Source: Opitutaceae bacterium (GTDB lineage Bacteria > Verrucomicrobiota > Verrucomicrobiia > Opitutales > Opitutaceae). Taken from it: a stretch of 64,000 bases of DNA. The notes beneath the pieces are model-generated. The model saw nothing but the letters and a program-made list of their open reading frames with translations, did no database searches and was not told where the DNA came from. The translations under genes were made by a program, and so were the position numbers. The DNA lies in assembly GCA_041395105.1 (NCBI GenBank), contig JAWLBB010000005.1, positions 186,001 through 250,000 on the forward strand. Direction: 5' to 3'. Positions 32,931 to 41,895 of this stretch are shown piece by piece. Position 1 is the stretch's first letter, and each line of letters opens with the position of its first letter.

Positions 32931-34028
32931 TCAGGGAGTCCAGATGGTGAAGGCAATGTGCTGGTTGGGCCGCTCCGGGGTGGCGATGTAGTAGCAGACG
33001 AAAATCCGGCCGTCGGGGAGCAGAATCGCCTTGGGGTAACCGAGGTCGTAGGTCAATCCGTCGTCGCGCAGAATGATCTCATGGCCCCAGGTCTTGCCCT
33101 CGTCGCTGCTGACCTTGGCGCGGATGCCAAAGGGCGGTCCCCGAAAACCATACATAACCGCCACCCGGCCATCGGGCAGACGGACCAACGCCGGCGGGTT
33201 GCCGTTGTGATGGGTGGTGTCGGTGAAAGCGACCGTGCTCTGCTTGCTCCAGCTGCGACCGTTGTCATCGGAATACTCGGCCTCGATGAAGTTCATATCG
33301 AGGCGCCCCAGATCTTCATCCTCGTGGGCATCCACCCGGCGTCGAACAGCCGAGAGCAGCCGGTGGTCCTCGAGTCGGACGGTCGAGGGCATGACAGACC
33401 GGACACCGTAGGGATAACCGGTCATCCAGCCCTGAAACTGCCAGGTCAGGCCGCCATTGTCGGTGCGCGCTGAAAAGGCCCGATCCTGCAGGCCGGCCTG
33501 AACCGACGGCTCCTTGGCGGAAAGAAAAACCAGGAGGGTGTTTTCATCGTCAACCAGATAATCGGTGCGTGAGGTCAGGGGATTCTTCAATCCAAAATCG
33601 GGAAACGCGAAAGGACCCATCCAATTCCGGCCGCGATCTTCGGAATACCAGAAACGATCGTTGCGGCTGCGGAAGGCGAAGTCCGGGTTTGAGAAGTCCA
33701 TCGGCTTGTCCAAGGAGGCGAACTCGCTTCGACTGAAAGCATCCGTCGGACCATTTTCCCAAGTCTTGCCGCCGTCCCGGCTTCGGGCAAAGAAGGAGTA
33801 GCTCGGCTTGCTGCGATCGTAGGAATGTTGTTCCGGATAGAAGTGGTAGGTCGCTTCACTGTGGAGAATGAGAATCTCATTCCCCCAGTGCCAGATGGCG
33901 CCATTGGCCGGCCAGGCGGCAAAGCGACCTTCCTTGTGGTAGACAATGCCGCTTTCCATTTCCAGGCCCTGAACCAGGGATCCCAAAATGGAGAAGGCGG
34001 CGACAACAAGGGGCAAACGGGGATTCAT
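32931..34028 (-). CDS. exported sialidase-like (BNR/Asp-box) protein
   Basis: About 365 residues with a signal peptide ('LPLVVAAFSILGSLVQG'). It is a six-bladed beta-propeller of the sialidase superfamily: four Asp-boxes are visible ('SRDGGKTW', 'SEDRGRNW', 'SDDNGRSW', 'SSDEGKTW'), together with 'SVMPSTVRLEDHRLLSAVRRRVD' and 'NPPALVRLPDGRVAVMYGFRG'. It may be an exo-sialidase or a related glycoside hydrolase/binding protein; the catalytic Arg triad cannot be confirmed by eye. Convergent with the radical SAM gene. Confidence 0.85.
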   Translation of the reverse strand: MNPRLPLVVAAFSILGSLVQGLEMESGIVYHKEGRFAAWPANGAIWHWGNEILILHSEATYHFYPEQHSYDRSKPSYSFFARSRDGGKTWENGPTDAFSRSEFASLDKPMDFSNPDFAFRSRNDRFWYSEDRGRNWMGPFAFPDFGLKNPLTSRTDYLVDDENTLLVFLSAKEPSVQAGLQDRAFSARTDNGGLTWQFQGWMTGYPYGVRSVMPSTVRLEDHRLLSAVRRRVDAHEDEDLGRLDMNFIEAEYSDDNGRSWSKQSTVAFTDTTHHNGNPPALVRLPDGRVAVMYGFRGPPFGIRAKVSSDEGKTWGHEIILRDDGLTYDLGYPKAILLPDGRIFVCYYIATPERPNQHIAFTIWTP

Positions 34029-34167
34029 GACAAAAACCATATCTTCACCAGGATCAGATGCAAGACAGGCAATGGCGTCCCGGCTTTAGGGGTGGCACCG
34101 CGTTTCAGCAAATGCAGTTCGCCCGCCGGTCCGCATCAGCCCGCCAATTCGCCCCGGAACTCCCTCG

Positions 34168-35490
34168 CTAACATTCCAGTCCGGGAAAGGGGTCGAACCT
34201 CTCCTCCATCCACTGATCCAACCTGTCCCTGCACTGCTGCTTCCTGGCGGCATACTCCGCTTCATAGGCCAGGTTCCGGGTTTCACCGGGATCCGCCTCC
34301 AGATCAAAGAGCTGCTCCCGGTCCGTCCCGGTGGAGAAGCGCCCGTATTTGAAGCGGGCGTCGCGAATCATGCGTCCGTAAACGCCGCCGGTCACTCCGT
34401 ATTCGGGGGCAAGGTCGGCCTCACTGACGACAAAGTCATGGCCTTTCGCACCCGGTTGGCCTTCGAGAACCGGCCGCAGGCTGCGGCCAGTCAGACCCTC
34501 CGGGATCGGGAGGCCCGCGTAATCCAGGACTGTCGGGAAGAAGTCGAGATTCATGCTGACCAGGTTCCGGGTGTCGACACTGCCGGCAAGGTTGCAGGAA
34601 GGCGGCCGGATGATGAAGGGAACCCGCGCCACTTCCTCATAGAAGAGTGTCTTCTGGTTCCAGCGGTGTGAGGCTGCCCCGTCCCCGTGATCACTGCTGA
34701 AAAGGATCACGGTATTGCGGTCCTGGCCACTGCGCTGCAATTCACTTAGGATCTGACCGATCCCGGTGTCGACCTGCTCCACCAGACGGTAATAGGCCCA
34801 CAGGTACTGCCGCCAGAGATCCTCACCCCAATCCACGGTCGGGTAGAGAGACGGAGCCAGGCGCTGGGCGTCGCGGATGACGCTCGGCTCCGGCCGCGGA
34901 ATCTCGAAATTCCCCGGCAGCGGCGGACAGGCCTCGGCTGCGGGAGCTGCGGGAATCGGGCCGTTGGGCAGGCGGCCACCCATTCCCGCCGTGATCCGGG
35001 CCCACTCGCAGATATCGTGAGGGTTGACGAAGCCGGCCACGAGAAAGAAGGGATTCGCCCGCTCCTGCCGCAGGAATTCGATGGCCGCTCCGGGCACATC
35101 CGGGTCGACTCCGTTCGGCCGGGCATGCCGCACATGGTCGAACCCATGCCATTCCCGGTCGTCCGCACTGCGCGGGATATGCCATTTGCCGACGTAACCC
35201 GTGTCATACCCTGCGGCCCTCAGCAGCGGAGCCAGGGGCGGGCGATCAACGGGATGGTCATCGGTATTGAAGGTCACCCCGTTTTCATGAGGCATGGTCC
35301 CGGTCAGCCAGCTGGTCCGTGAGGGCACACAGATCGGGTCCGTGCAGTAGGCCCGTTCGAAACGGATCCCCCCGTCCGACAGCCAATCCATGGCCGGCGT
35401 CCGCAAATGCGGGTTGCCCGCACAACTCATGGCCCGGGAGCCCTGCTGATCCGTCCAGATGAAGAGGATATTGGGCCGCGGCTTGGTCAT
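34168..35490 (-). CDS. formylglycine-dependent sulfatase
   Basis: A 440-residue type I sulfatase without a signal peptide. The start MTKPRPNILFIWTDQQ gives the metal-binding Asp near the N-terminus; the modification motif is Cys54-Val-Pro-Ser-Arg58 ('DPICVPSRTSWLTG'), and 'GKWHIP' and 'FSSDHGDGAASH' complete the active site. Absence of an export signal suggests a cytosolic enzyme acting on imported oligosaccharides or monosaccharides, unlike the Tat-exported sulfatase at 22194. The frame upstream of 35490 overlaps the divergent UroD-like gene and is rejected. Confidence 0.92.
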   Translation of the reverse strand: MTKPRPNILFIWTDQQGSRAMSCAGNPHLRTPAMDWLSDGGIRFERAYCTDPICVPSRTSWLTGTMPHENGVTFNTDDHPVDRPPLAPLLRAAGYDTGYVGKWHIPRSADDREWHGFDHVRHARPNGVDPDVPGAAIEFLRQERANPFFLVAGFVNPHDICEWARITAGMGGRLPNGPIPAAPAAEACPPLPGNFEIPRPEPSVIRDAQRLAPSLYPTVDWGEDLWRQYLWAYYRLVEQVDTGIGQILSELQRSGQDRNTVILFSSDHGDGAASHRWNQKTLFYEEVARVPFIIRPPSCNLAGSVDTRNLVSMNLDFFPTVLDYAGLPIPEGLTGRSLRPVLEGQPGAKGHDFVVSEADLAPEYGVTGGVYGRMIRDARFKYGRFSTGTDREQLFDLEADPGETRNLAYEAEYAARKQQCRDRLDQWMEERFDPFPGLEC

Positions 35491-35592
35491 GACGACCACC
35501 AGCACAAACCCGGCGGTCGAACCTGCAAGGAAAACCGTTCGATCGGAAAGCGTATTCTTGGATTCCCGGACAGAGTCGATACGGTCAACTCC

Positions 35593-36546
35593 GTGACTCC
35601 GCGTGAAGTCTTTCTCGCCACTCTTGAACGTCGCCCACCGGACGGACGGGTCCCCCATTTTGAATTGGAGTTCTTTTTGACCATGGAAGCCTTTGGTCGG
35701 ATTCATCCCTCGCAGAGGCGCTTTGACCAGTGGCTGCAGATGAGTGAAGCCGAGAGGGACCTCCACCGGAAGGATCTCGGCGATCTTTATGTGACGACCC
35801 TGCGGCGTTTCGACCTTTCAGGGATGATCTTCAATGAACCGAAGCAATGGAGGGACGAAGACATCCGCGCCTCACTTGACCATGCCCGGGCCATGGACCG
35901 GGGCGAACACGCCTTCTGTCTGCATGGCGACGCCACCTTCGGGGTGCCTGATGGCGAGCACATGATGGAATTCGTCATGGATCTGGCGGACCATCCCCGG
36001 AAGATGAAGGATCTGGCCGCCCGCCGGGTCGACGAGAGACTCAAGCGCTCAGAGGCGATCCGGGGATGGGGGACGGTCGACGTCCTCGTGCTCTGCGCCG
36101 ACTACTGCTTCAACCAGGGGCCTTTCCTCTCCCCGGCAATGTTCGATGAGTTTGTCACGCCCTATCTGACGCGCCTGATCCGGGGATCCAGGGAACTGGG
36201 GTTCCACGTGATCAAGCACACCGACGGCAATATCATGCCGATCCTCGACAGCCTGCTCGAGGGCGAACCCCACGCCCTGCACAGCCTCGATCCACAGGGG
36301 CAGGTGGATCTGGCCGAGGTCAAACGGCGGGTCGGCCACCGTGTCTGCCTGATCGGCAATGTCAGCTGTGCCGCCCTCCAGACGGGAACCGACGACGAGG
36401 TGGTCGCCGACGCCCGCCGCGCCCTGCGCGACGGCATGCCCGGCGGCGGCTACGTCTTCGGCACCAGCAACTGCATCTATACCGGGATGGCCCTCGAGCG
36501 CTACGAACTGATGCTCAAGGTCTGGCGCGAGGAAGGGGTGTATTGA
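35593..36546 (+). CDS. uroporphyrinogen-decarboxylase-like (UroD/MtaA) protein
   Basis: A 317-residue TIM-barrel protein of the UroD/corrinoid-methyltransferase superfamily. Seen: 'LCADYCFNQGPFLSPAMFDEFVTPYLTRLI', 'FHVIKHTDGNIMPILDSLLE', 'LHSLDPQGQVDLAEVKRRVG', 'RVCLIGNVSCAALQTGTDDEV', 'GGYVFGTSNCIYTGM'. True heme UroD contacts are absent. The HxC zinc motif of MtaA-type methyltransferases is replaced by His-Thr-Asp, so zinc ligation would have to differ. Many such paralogues of unknown reaction occur in carbohydrate loci of these bacteria. No ATG fits the start of homology; the GTG at 35593 is used. Confidence 0.8.
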   Translation: MTPREVFLATLERRPPDGRVPHFELEFFLTMEAFGRIHPSQRRFDQWLQMSEAERDLHRKDLGDLYVTTLRRFDLSGMIFNEPKQWRDEDIRASLDHARAMDRGEHAFCLHGDATFGVPDGEHMMEFVMDLADHPRKMKDLAARRVDERLKRSEAIRGWGTVDVLVLCADYCFNQGPFLSPAMFDEFVTPYLTRLIRGSRELGFHVIKHTDGNIMPILDSLLEGEPHALHSLDPQGQVDLAEVKRRVGHRVCLIGNVSCAALQTGTDDEVVADARRALRDGMPGGGYVFGTSNCIYTGMALERYELMLKVWREEGVY

Positions 36547-36583
36547 TGGCAGATGGCAGATGGCAGATGGCAGATGGCAGATG
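36546..36583 (+). repeat. ATGGCAG heptamer tandem repeat
   Basis: ATGGCAG is repeated just over five times without error, beginning on the last base of the UroD-like stop codon (TGA, 36544-36546). Being outside the coding frame, a change in copy number would not alter the protein. Confidence 0.85.
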
Positions 36584-36605
36584 TAATGGAATGTTTGTTA
36601 CAGGC

Positions 36606-36675
36606 AAACAAAACGTAGCATGGACGGGTTTGTTTTGGGGTTGAAAACAAAACGTAGCAAACTACGGTTTGTTTG
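36606..36675. repeat. AAACAAAACGTAGCA repeat cluster
   Basis: AAACAAAACGTAGCA occurs at 36606-36620 and again at 36645-36659; a close inverted version (AAACTACGGTTTGTTT) follows at 36660-36675, so the second copy and the inverted one form a near palindrome. All lie in the non-coding gap after the UroD-like gene. Confidence 0.7.
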
Positions 36676-36683
36676 AAGAACCG

Positions 36684-36901
36684 GTGACTATACTGACTTC
36701 CCTATCACTGGGCCCTGTAGCCGCTCCAGTCCCTTGGGGCGATCCGCGACGGCACACGGCAAGGGACTGCCGTGACTGCAACTCGGCAGGTTAACAAGCG
36801 GACAGGAATTCGCCACCACAGTCTGCCACGAGCCTGCCGAATGGCTCTGTTGCGGTGGTCACCTGCCCCGGGGGAGCGGCGACAGAGCGCCGCTGCTGCA
36901 C
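36684..36901. other. non-coding gap with GC-rich stem
   Basis: No gene visible. A 6-bp perfect stem, GCGGCG (36876-36881) and CGCCGC (36888-36893), lies just past the stop of the minus-strand sulfatase; there is no T-run on that strand, so a terminator role is only possible. Confidence 0.4.
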
Positions 36902-38281
36902 CTATTCCACCCAGTTCGGATTCGGCCTGGGAATAACGGCTTCGACCGAATCCTTCCACTCGTCCAGCATCGCCTTGAGACGGCGGCTGACCTCGGGTTC
37001 CGTCCCGGCGCGGTTGACCGACTCGCCGATATCCTCGCGCAGGTTGTAGAGTTCGAGCCGGCCGTCCTCGAAATACTCGATAAGTTTCCAGTCGCCCGCC
37101 CGGACCGAGCAACCCGGCGTATCACCCTGATTGCTGTAGTGGGGGTAATGCCAGTAGATGGCCTCGCGGTCGACCTCGCCTGATCCATTCAGCAGTGGCA
37201 TCAGACTGATCCCGTCATTGTGCAGGTCGGGCCGCAAGGACAGTCCCGCCGCCTCGAGGAAGGTGGGGAAGAAGTCGGTGCTGGTGACGGGCGTGGCGCA
37301 AATCGACCCGGCTTCGACCCGACCGGGCCAGCGCACGATGAGCGGTTCCCGGGTTCCCCCCTCATACATCCATCCCTTGCCCTCGTGAAGCGGGGCATTG
37401 CAGGTCGGCGAACCTTCGGCTGTGGCCAGTCCCCCGTTGTCCGAGGTGAAGACAACGAGCGTGTTTTCGGCGAGACCCGCCGACTGGAGGGCATCGAGCA
37501 ATCGTCCGATATTCGTATCCAGATTTTCCACCATGGCCGCGTAGACCGGATCGGACTGGAGAAGGCGGCGGACGATGCGTTGATCGCGTTTGTGGGCGAC
37601 AGGAAAGAAATCGCCCTCCTCGAAGGTCTTTTCCGTATCGAGTCCCAGGCGTCTTGCCTTTTCCCGGTACTTCTCCACCAGGGCCTCCGGCGCCTGGATC
37701 GGGGTGTGGACGGCGTAGTGCCAGAGATTGAGAAAAAACGGCCGTGCCGGATCCCGCTCCGCAATCAGGCGGACCGCTTCGTCGGTCAATCGGTCGGTCA
37801 GGTATTCACCCTCCGCTCCATCCTCGAGACCGGGGATGGCGTAAGGGCTGAAATAGCCCTTCTTCGGCGATCCCCAATCACACCCCCCGATATTGACGTC
37901 AAATCCGTGTCTATCCGGCCAGGTCTGAGGGGGACCCAGGTGCCACTTGCCCACATGCCAGGTCTGGTAACCGGCATCGCGCAGAACGGTAGCGCTGGTC
38001 ACTTCGCTGAGCGGAAGAGCGTGGTGGTAGGGGACATCCTGCAACCTGCCCACGGTGTGACCACCGATCCACTGGGTGACCCCGAGACGGGCCGGGTAGC
38101 GCCCGGTCAGGCAACTGGCCCGGGTGGGCGAGCAGACCGGACAGGACGCGTAGGCGTCGGTGAAGGTCATCCCCTCCGCGGCCATGCGGTCGAGGTTGGG
38201 CGTTTCATAGAACCCGCTGCCATAGGTCCCGAGGTCCTTCCATCCCATGTCGTCAATCAGGATGAAGACGATGTTCGGCAT
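36902..38281 (-). CDS. formylglycine-dependent sulfatase
   Basis: A 459-residue type I sulfatase: 'MPNIVFILIDDMGWKDLGTYGS' (metal Asp pair), modification motif Cys50-Ser-Pro-Thr-Arg54 ('CPVCSPTRASCLTGRYPARLG'), 'GKWHLGPP', 'TSDNGG' and 'ATPVTSTDFFPTFLEAAGL'. This is the arylsulfatase A-like branch that often acts on galactose- or uronate-containing glycans. The frame continues upstream to 38356 through a hydrophobic 'VFWVCFAAM' and proline-rich stretch that could be a decayed signal peptide (TTG 38356 or ATG 38314 as start), so export is uncertain. Divergent from the next sulfatase. Confidence 0.9.
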   Translation of the reverse strand: MPNIVFILIDDMGWKDLGTYGSGFYETPNLDRMAAEGMTFTDAYASCPVCSPTRASCLTGRYPARLGVTQWIGGHTVGRLQDVPYHHALPLSEVTSATVLRDAGYQTWHVGKWHLGPPQTWPDRHGFDVNIGGCDWGSPKKGYFSPYAIPGLEDGAEGEYLTDRLTDEAVRLIAERDPARPFFLNLWHYAVHTPIQAPEALVEKYREKARRLGLDTEKTFEEGDFFPVAHKRDQRIVRRLLQSDPVYAAMVENLDTNIGRLLDALQSAGLAENTLVVFTSDNGGLATAEGSPTCNAPLHEGKGWMYEGGTREPLIVRWPGRVEAGSICATPVTSTDFFPTFLEAAGLSLRPDLHNDGISLMPLLNGSGEVDREAIYWHYPHYSNQGDTPGCSVRAGDWKLIEYFEDGRLELYNLREDIGESVNRAGTEPEVSRRLKAMLDEWKDSVEAVIPRPNPNWVE

Positions 38282-38504
38282 GCTTGGCGCAGGGGGCGGG
38301 GGCAGATCAACCATGGCAGCGAAACAAACCCAGAAGACAGGAGATGGCGAGGACAAGTCGCCGCAAAGGGATCAACGGCAGGAGGGGTCATCGAACGATC
38401 AAGCGATTCTTCGTTCGACTCCTCGTGAGCGTTTTCCACCATGAGATTTGAGAAACGCCACAGGACCGCCTGCGTGCGATGTCTCTGCAGAATCCCCACC
38501 GTCC

Positions 38505-39884
38505 ATGTCCGAATCCAAACGCCCCAACATCATCGTCTTCTTCACCGACCAGCAGCGGCATGACACCACGGGTGTCGGCGGTTCGCCATTGGGCCTGACG
38601 CCCAACTTCGACCGGATGGCGATGGAAGGCACGCACATCGCAAACAGCTTCACCTGCCAGCCGGTCTGCGGGCCGGCCCGGTCCTGCCTGCAGACCGGAC
38701 TCTACGCCACCCAGACCGGGGTCTGGAGGAACGGGTTCGCCTTGAAGGATGGATTGAAGACACTGGCCGATCATTTCAACGAGGCCGGCTACGATACCGG
38801 TTATATCGGAAAATGGCACCTTATGCCGCACCAACACCACGGCCCGGTTCCGCGGGAGGGTCAGGGGGGCTACCAGAGCTGGCTGGGGGCCAACCTCCTC
38901 GAATTCGTCTCGGACGCCTACGACTGCAATCTCTGGGATGAGAACGGGAAACCCCACAAGCTTCCCGGCTACCGGGTTGATGCCCAGACCGATGCGGCCA
39001 TCCGCTATATCGCCAGGGAACGCGAGAATCCCTACTTCCTCTTTGTCTCCTACCTCGAACCACACCACCAGAATCACTCCGACAATTACCCGGCCCCCCC
39101 CGGTTATGAAGAGACATACGCAGGGGCGAGACTTCCACCCGATCTGGCGGCGATGGGCGGCTCATCACCGCAGCATTGGCCGGGTTACTGCGGGATGGTC
39201 AAGCGTCTGGATGAGGCGCTCGGTCGCCTCATCGATGCCCTGCGCAGTCTCGATCAATTGGAGAACACGATCATTCTCTTCACCTCCGATCACGGCAATC
39301 ATTTCAAAACCCGCAATGCCGAGTACAAGCGTTCGTGTCATGAGGCCTCGATTCACGTCCCCACCGCAATTCGGGGACCTGGATTCCAGGGAGGCGGTCG
39401 CATTGAGAGGTTGGTCAGTCTGATCGATCTGCCCCCCACCCTCCTCGATGCCGCCGGGATCGAGGTGCCGCCGGAAATGCAGGGGCAGTCTGTGCTCAGT
39501 CTGCTGAAGGGCGATCCATCCGTGACCTGGCCGGAGGAAGTTTTTGTTCAGATCAGCGAGAGCCACACCGGTCGCTGTGTGCGCACCGCCCGCTGGAAAT
39601 ACAGCGTCCGATCTCCGGAAACGGGCGATGACGGCAAGCCGGTCTCCAAGCCGGGATCCGAGGTCTACGAGGACGATTTCCTCTATGATCTTCAGTCCGA
39701 CCCCTGGGAGCAGACCAACCTGATCGGGATGCCGCCCTTCCGGGAGGTGGTGGCGGACATGCGTCATAGGCTGGTTCGCAGGATGGTCTCGGCCGGCGAG
39801 GAGGAGCCCCGCTTCATCGACGCGCCCGAAGCCTATGCCTTCCAGCGCAAGCCGCACTTCGCCGGAGGTTCGGGGGTGGCCTGA
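38505..39884 (+). CDS. formylglycine-dependent sulfatase
   Basis: A 459-residue type I sulfatase, no signal peptide. N-terminal 'RPNIIVFFTDQQRHD' carries the metal aspartate; modification motif Cys55-Gly-Pro-Ala-Arg59 in 'CQPVCGPARSCLQTG'; 'GYIGKWHLMP' and 'FTSDHGNHFKTR' follow. It is a different subfamily from the neighbouring sulfatases (CGPAR rather than CSPTR, CVPSR or CCPHR), which suggests a different sulfate position. It heads a plus-strand run with an AraC regulator 8 bp downstream, aldo/keto reductase and GH4. Confidence 0.92.
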   Translation: MSESKRPNIIVFFTDQQRHDTTGVGGSPLGLTPNFDRMAMEGTHIANSFTCQPVCGPARSCLQTGLYATQTGVWRNGFALKDGLKTLADHFNEAGYDTGYIGKWHLMPHQHHGPVPREGQGGYQSWLGANLLEFVSDAYDCNLWDENGKPHKLPGYRVDAQTDAAIRYIARERENPYFLFVSYLEPHHQNHSDNYPAPPGYEETYAGARLPPDLAAMGGSSPQHWPGYCGMVKRLDEALGRLIDALRSLDQLENTIILFTSDHGNHFKTRNAEYKRSCHEASIHVPTAIRGPGFQGGGRIERLVSLIDLPPTLLDAAGIEVPPEMQGQSVLSLLKGDPSVTWPEEVFVQISESHTGRCVRTARWKYSVRSPETGDDGKPVSKPGSEVYEDDFLYDLQSDPWEQTNLIGMPPFREVVADMRHRLVRRMVSAGEEEPRFIDAPEAYAFQRKPHFAGGSGVA

Positions 39885-39892
39885 CCGAGCAC

Positions 39893-40747
39893 ATGATGAC
39901 CACCGTCGCAGAACTCAGCGAGATCCACCAGGTCGGCAGCAACACGGTGGAACGGCGGATCACCCGCCACAGCTGTCCCCAGATCTGGGAACGGGGCATT
40001 TCCATGGCCGGCATCTCCGAGGCCGGGGAGGATTTCCGCTTCGTCCGCAGTCACCCCCATTTCACCCAGATCCTCGTGGCGACGGCCGGGGTCGGGCAGG
40101 CCCTCGTCGACGGGGCATGGGTCCGGCTGACCAAGGGATGGGCCTATGTGACTCCCCCCGACCATCTGCATGCCTACCATACCGACCCGGAGACCGGATT
40201 CTGGGAAGTGGCCTGGATTATCATCCCAAAATCGAGCCCGGCCCCGCCGGCCCGACCACCGGACAAGCCACGGATCATCGAGACCGACGGTGACGTTTTC
40301 CGCGCCGCCATCTTCGGTCTCTTCAGCGAAAACCTCGGGAATGCCGATCCCGCCATGATGGAGTCGTGGGCCGATCTCGCCCGCGCCCTGACCGCCCGGG
40401 TGGCGGGAGCGACTCCGCGCGATGAAGTCATCGATCTGTTCTGGAAACGGGTGGCCGGGCGCCTCGCCCACCCGTGGTGCCTGTCAGAAATGGCGGGAAC
40501 CCTCGGCTGCAGTGAAGAACACCTGCGACGCCTTTGCCAGCGACGCTACGGCTGCAGCCCGATGCGGCGTCTCCTGTGCCTGCGGATGCAGCATGCTGCC
40601 AGCCTGCTTTCGGTGACCCAGTTGACTGTCGCAGCCATCGGCGAGCAGGTCGGCTACGAGAACGAATTCGCTTTCTCCAACGCTTTCAAACGCTGGAGCC
40701 GCGGAACGGCGCCGTCGATCTACCGCAAGCAGATCGGAAACGCCTGA
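39893..40747 (+). CDS. AraC-family transcriptional regulator
   Basis: A 284-residue AraC-type activator: an N-terminal cupin-like sugar-sensing domain ('FTQILVATAGVGQALVDGAWVRLTKGWAYVTPPDHLHAYH') and a C-terminal double helix-turn-helix ('CLSEMAGTLGCSEEHLRRLCQRRYGCSPMRRL', 'LTVAAIGEQVGYENEFAFSNAFKRWSRGTAPSIYR'). It likely senses a sugar and controls the adjoining sulfatase/aldo-keto reductase/GH4 group. It begins 8 bp after the sulfatase stop, so they are probably cotranscribed. Confidence 0.9.
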   Translation: MMTTVAELSEIHQVGSNTVERRITRHSCPQIWERGISMAGISEAGEDFRFVRSHPHFTQILVATAGVGQALVDGAWVRLTKGWAYVTPPDHLHAYHTDPETGFWEVAWIIIPKSSPAPPARPPDKPRIIETDGDVFRAAIFGLFSENLGNADPAMMESWADLARALTARVAGATPRDEVIDLFWKRVAGRLAHPWCLSEMAGTLGCSEEHLRRLCQRRYGCSPMRRLLCLRMQHAASLLSVTQLTVAAIGEQVGYENEFAFSNAFKRWSRGTAPSIYRKQIGNA

Positions 40748-40801
40748 CCCGGCGCTTTCCCGGGGTTGCATCCGCCGATCCCAACCGCACTATTCCGAGC
40801 G

Positions 40802-41743
40802 ATGGAATACACCGAACTGGGTCGAACCGGACTGCAGATCAGCGTGGCCGGACTCGGTTGCGGCGGCCACAGCCGGCTGGGGCTGGCCCACGGACGGAGC
40901 GAAAATGAGGCCGCCGACGTGGTTCGATGCGCGGTCGACCACGGCGTCAACCTGATCGACACGGCACGCTATTACGGGACTGAAGCGGCGGTGGGTGCGG
41001 CCGCCCGTGACCGCAACCGCGCATCGCTCGTCCTTTGCACCAAGATTCCCATCCGACGTGAAGGCGGATTGATCGATCCCGACCGGATCCGCAGCGATCT
41101 CGAGGAAAGCCTGAAGCAACTGAAGACGGACGTGGTTGACGTTCTTTACCTGCACGGTGTCGCGGAGACCGATTATGCCTTCGCGGTTTCAGAGTGCCTG
41201 CCAGTGATGGAGGGCCTTCGCCAGTCCGGCAAGGTCCGCTTTATCGGTGTGACCGAGTCCTTTTCCGTCGACCAGACTCACGCCATGCTCACCCGGGCCA
41301 CCCGCGACCCCTGCTGGGATGTCGTCATGGTGGGGTTCAACATCCTCAACCAGACCGCCCGACAGACCATCCTTCCCCAAGCCCGGGAGGGCCGGATCGG
41401 CACGACCTTGATGTTCGCCGTGCGCCGCGCGTTGAGCCGGCCCGCTGCCCTCCGGGACGTGGTTCGGCGGCTGGTTTCCCAGGGACACGACCAACTGGCC
41501 GAGCTGGATCCGGACAACCCGCTCGACTTTCTCCTGCGGCCGGGAGGGGCCGCGACCGTGACGGAGGCGGCGTACCGCTTCTGCCGTCATGAGCCCGGGG
41601 TGGATTGCGTGCTTTTCGGAACCGGAAATCTCGATCACATCCCGGAGAACATCGCCTCGATCCTGGGACCACCCCTCCCCACCGAAGATACCGCACGACT
41701 GAGGGAACTGTTCGGGAGCATCGACTCGGAGTCGGGGAACTGA
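40802..41743 (+). CDS. aldo/keto reductase
   Basis: A 313-residue aldo/keto reductase: 'MEYTELGRTGLQISVAGLGCGGHSRLG', catalytic Asp and Tyr in 'LIDTARYYGTEAAVG', Lys in 'LCTKIPI', and His in 'LYLHGV'. It reduces or oxidises sugar carbonyls with NAD(P)H. It is part of the plus-strand group behind the AraC regulator and precedes the GH4 gene by 152 bp. The ATG at 40802 matches the family start; the upstream codons are not family-like. Confidence 0.9.
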   Translation: MEYTELGRTGLQISVAGLGCGGHSRLGLAHGRSENEAADVVRCAVDHGVNLIDTARYYGTEAAVGAAARDRNRASLVLCTKIPIRREGGLIDPDRIRSDLEESLKQLKTDVVDVLYLHGVAETDYAFAVSECLPVMEGLRQSGKVRFIGVTESFSVDQTHAMLTRATRDPCWDVVMVGFNILNQTARQTILPQAREGRIGTTLMFAVRRALSRPAALRDVVRRLVSQGHDQLAELDPDNPLDFLLRPGGAATVTEAAYRFCRHEPGVDCVLFGTGNLDHIPENIASILGPPLPTEDTARLRELFGSIDSESGN

Positions 41744-41895
41744 CCCGAAACCCAGACCCGCCTGATTCGGGCTGCCGAAGAATTCCCCGCAATCGCTTTG
41801 ACCGTCAACCTAACTTGTAATTGAAAGAAGCGCGGGTCGCGCAGAAAACCAAGGACACCGCGAAAGCCCGGATCCTCCCACCCATTCCAAACCCA

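Noticed and set aside
38389..38410. GGGGTCATCGAACGATCAAGCG between two sulfatase genes as a further RAYT element
   Set aside because: Only the heptamer and a weak resemblance match; the conserved TTGAC words are missing.
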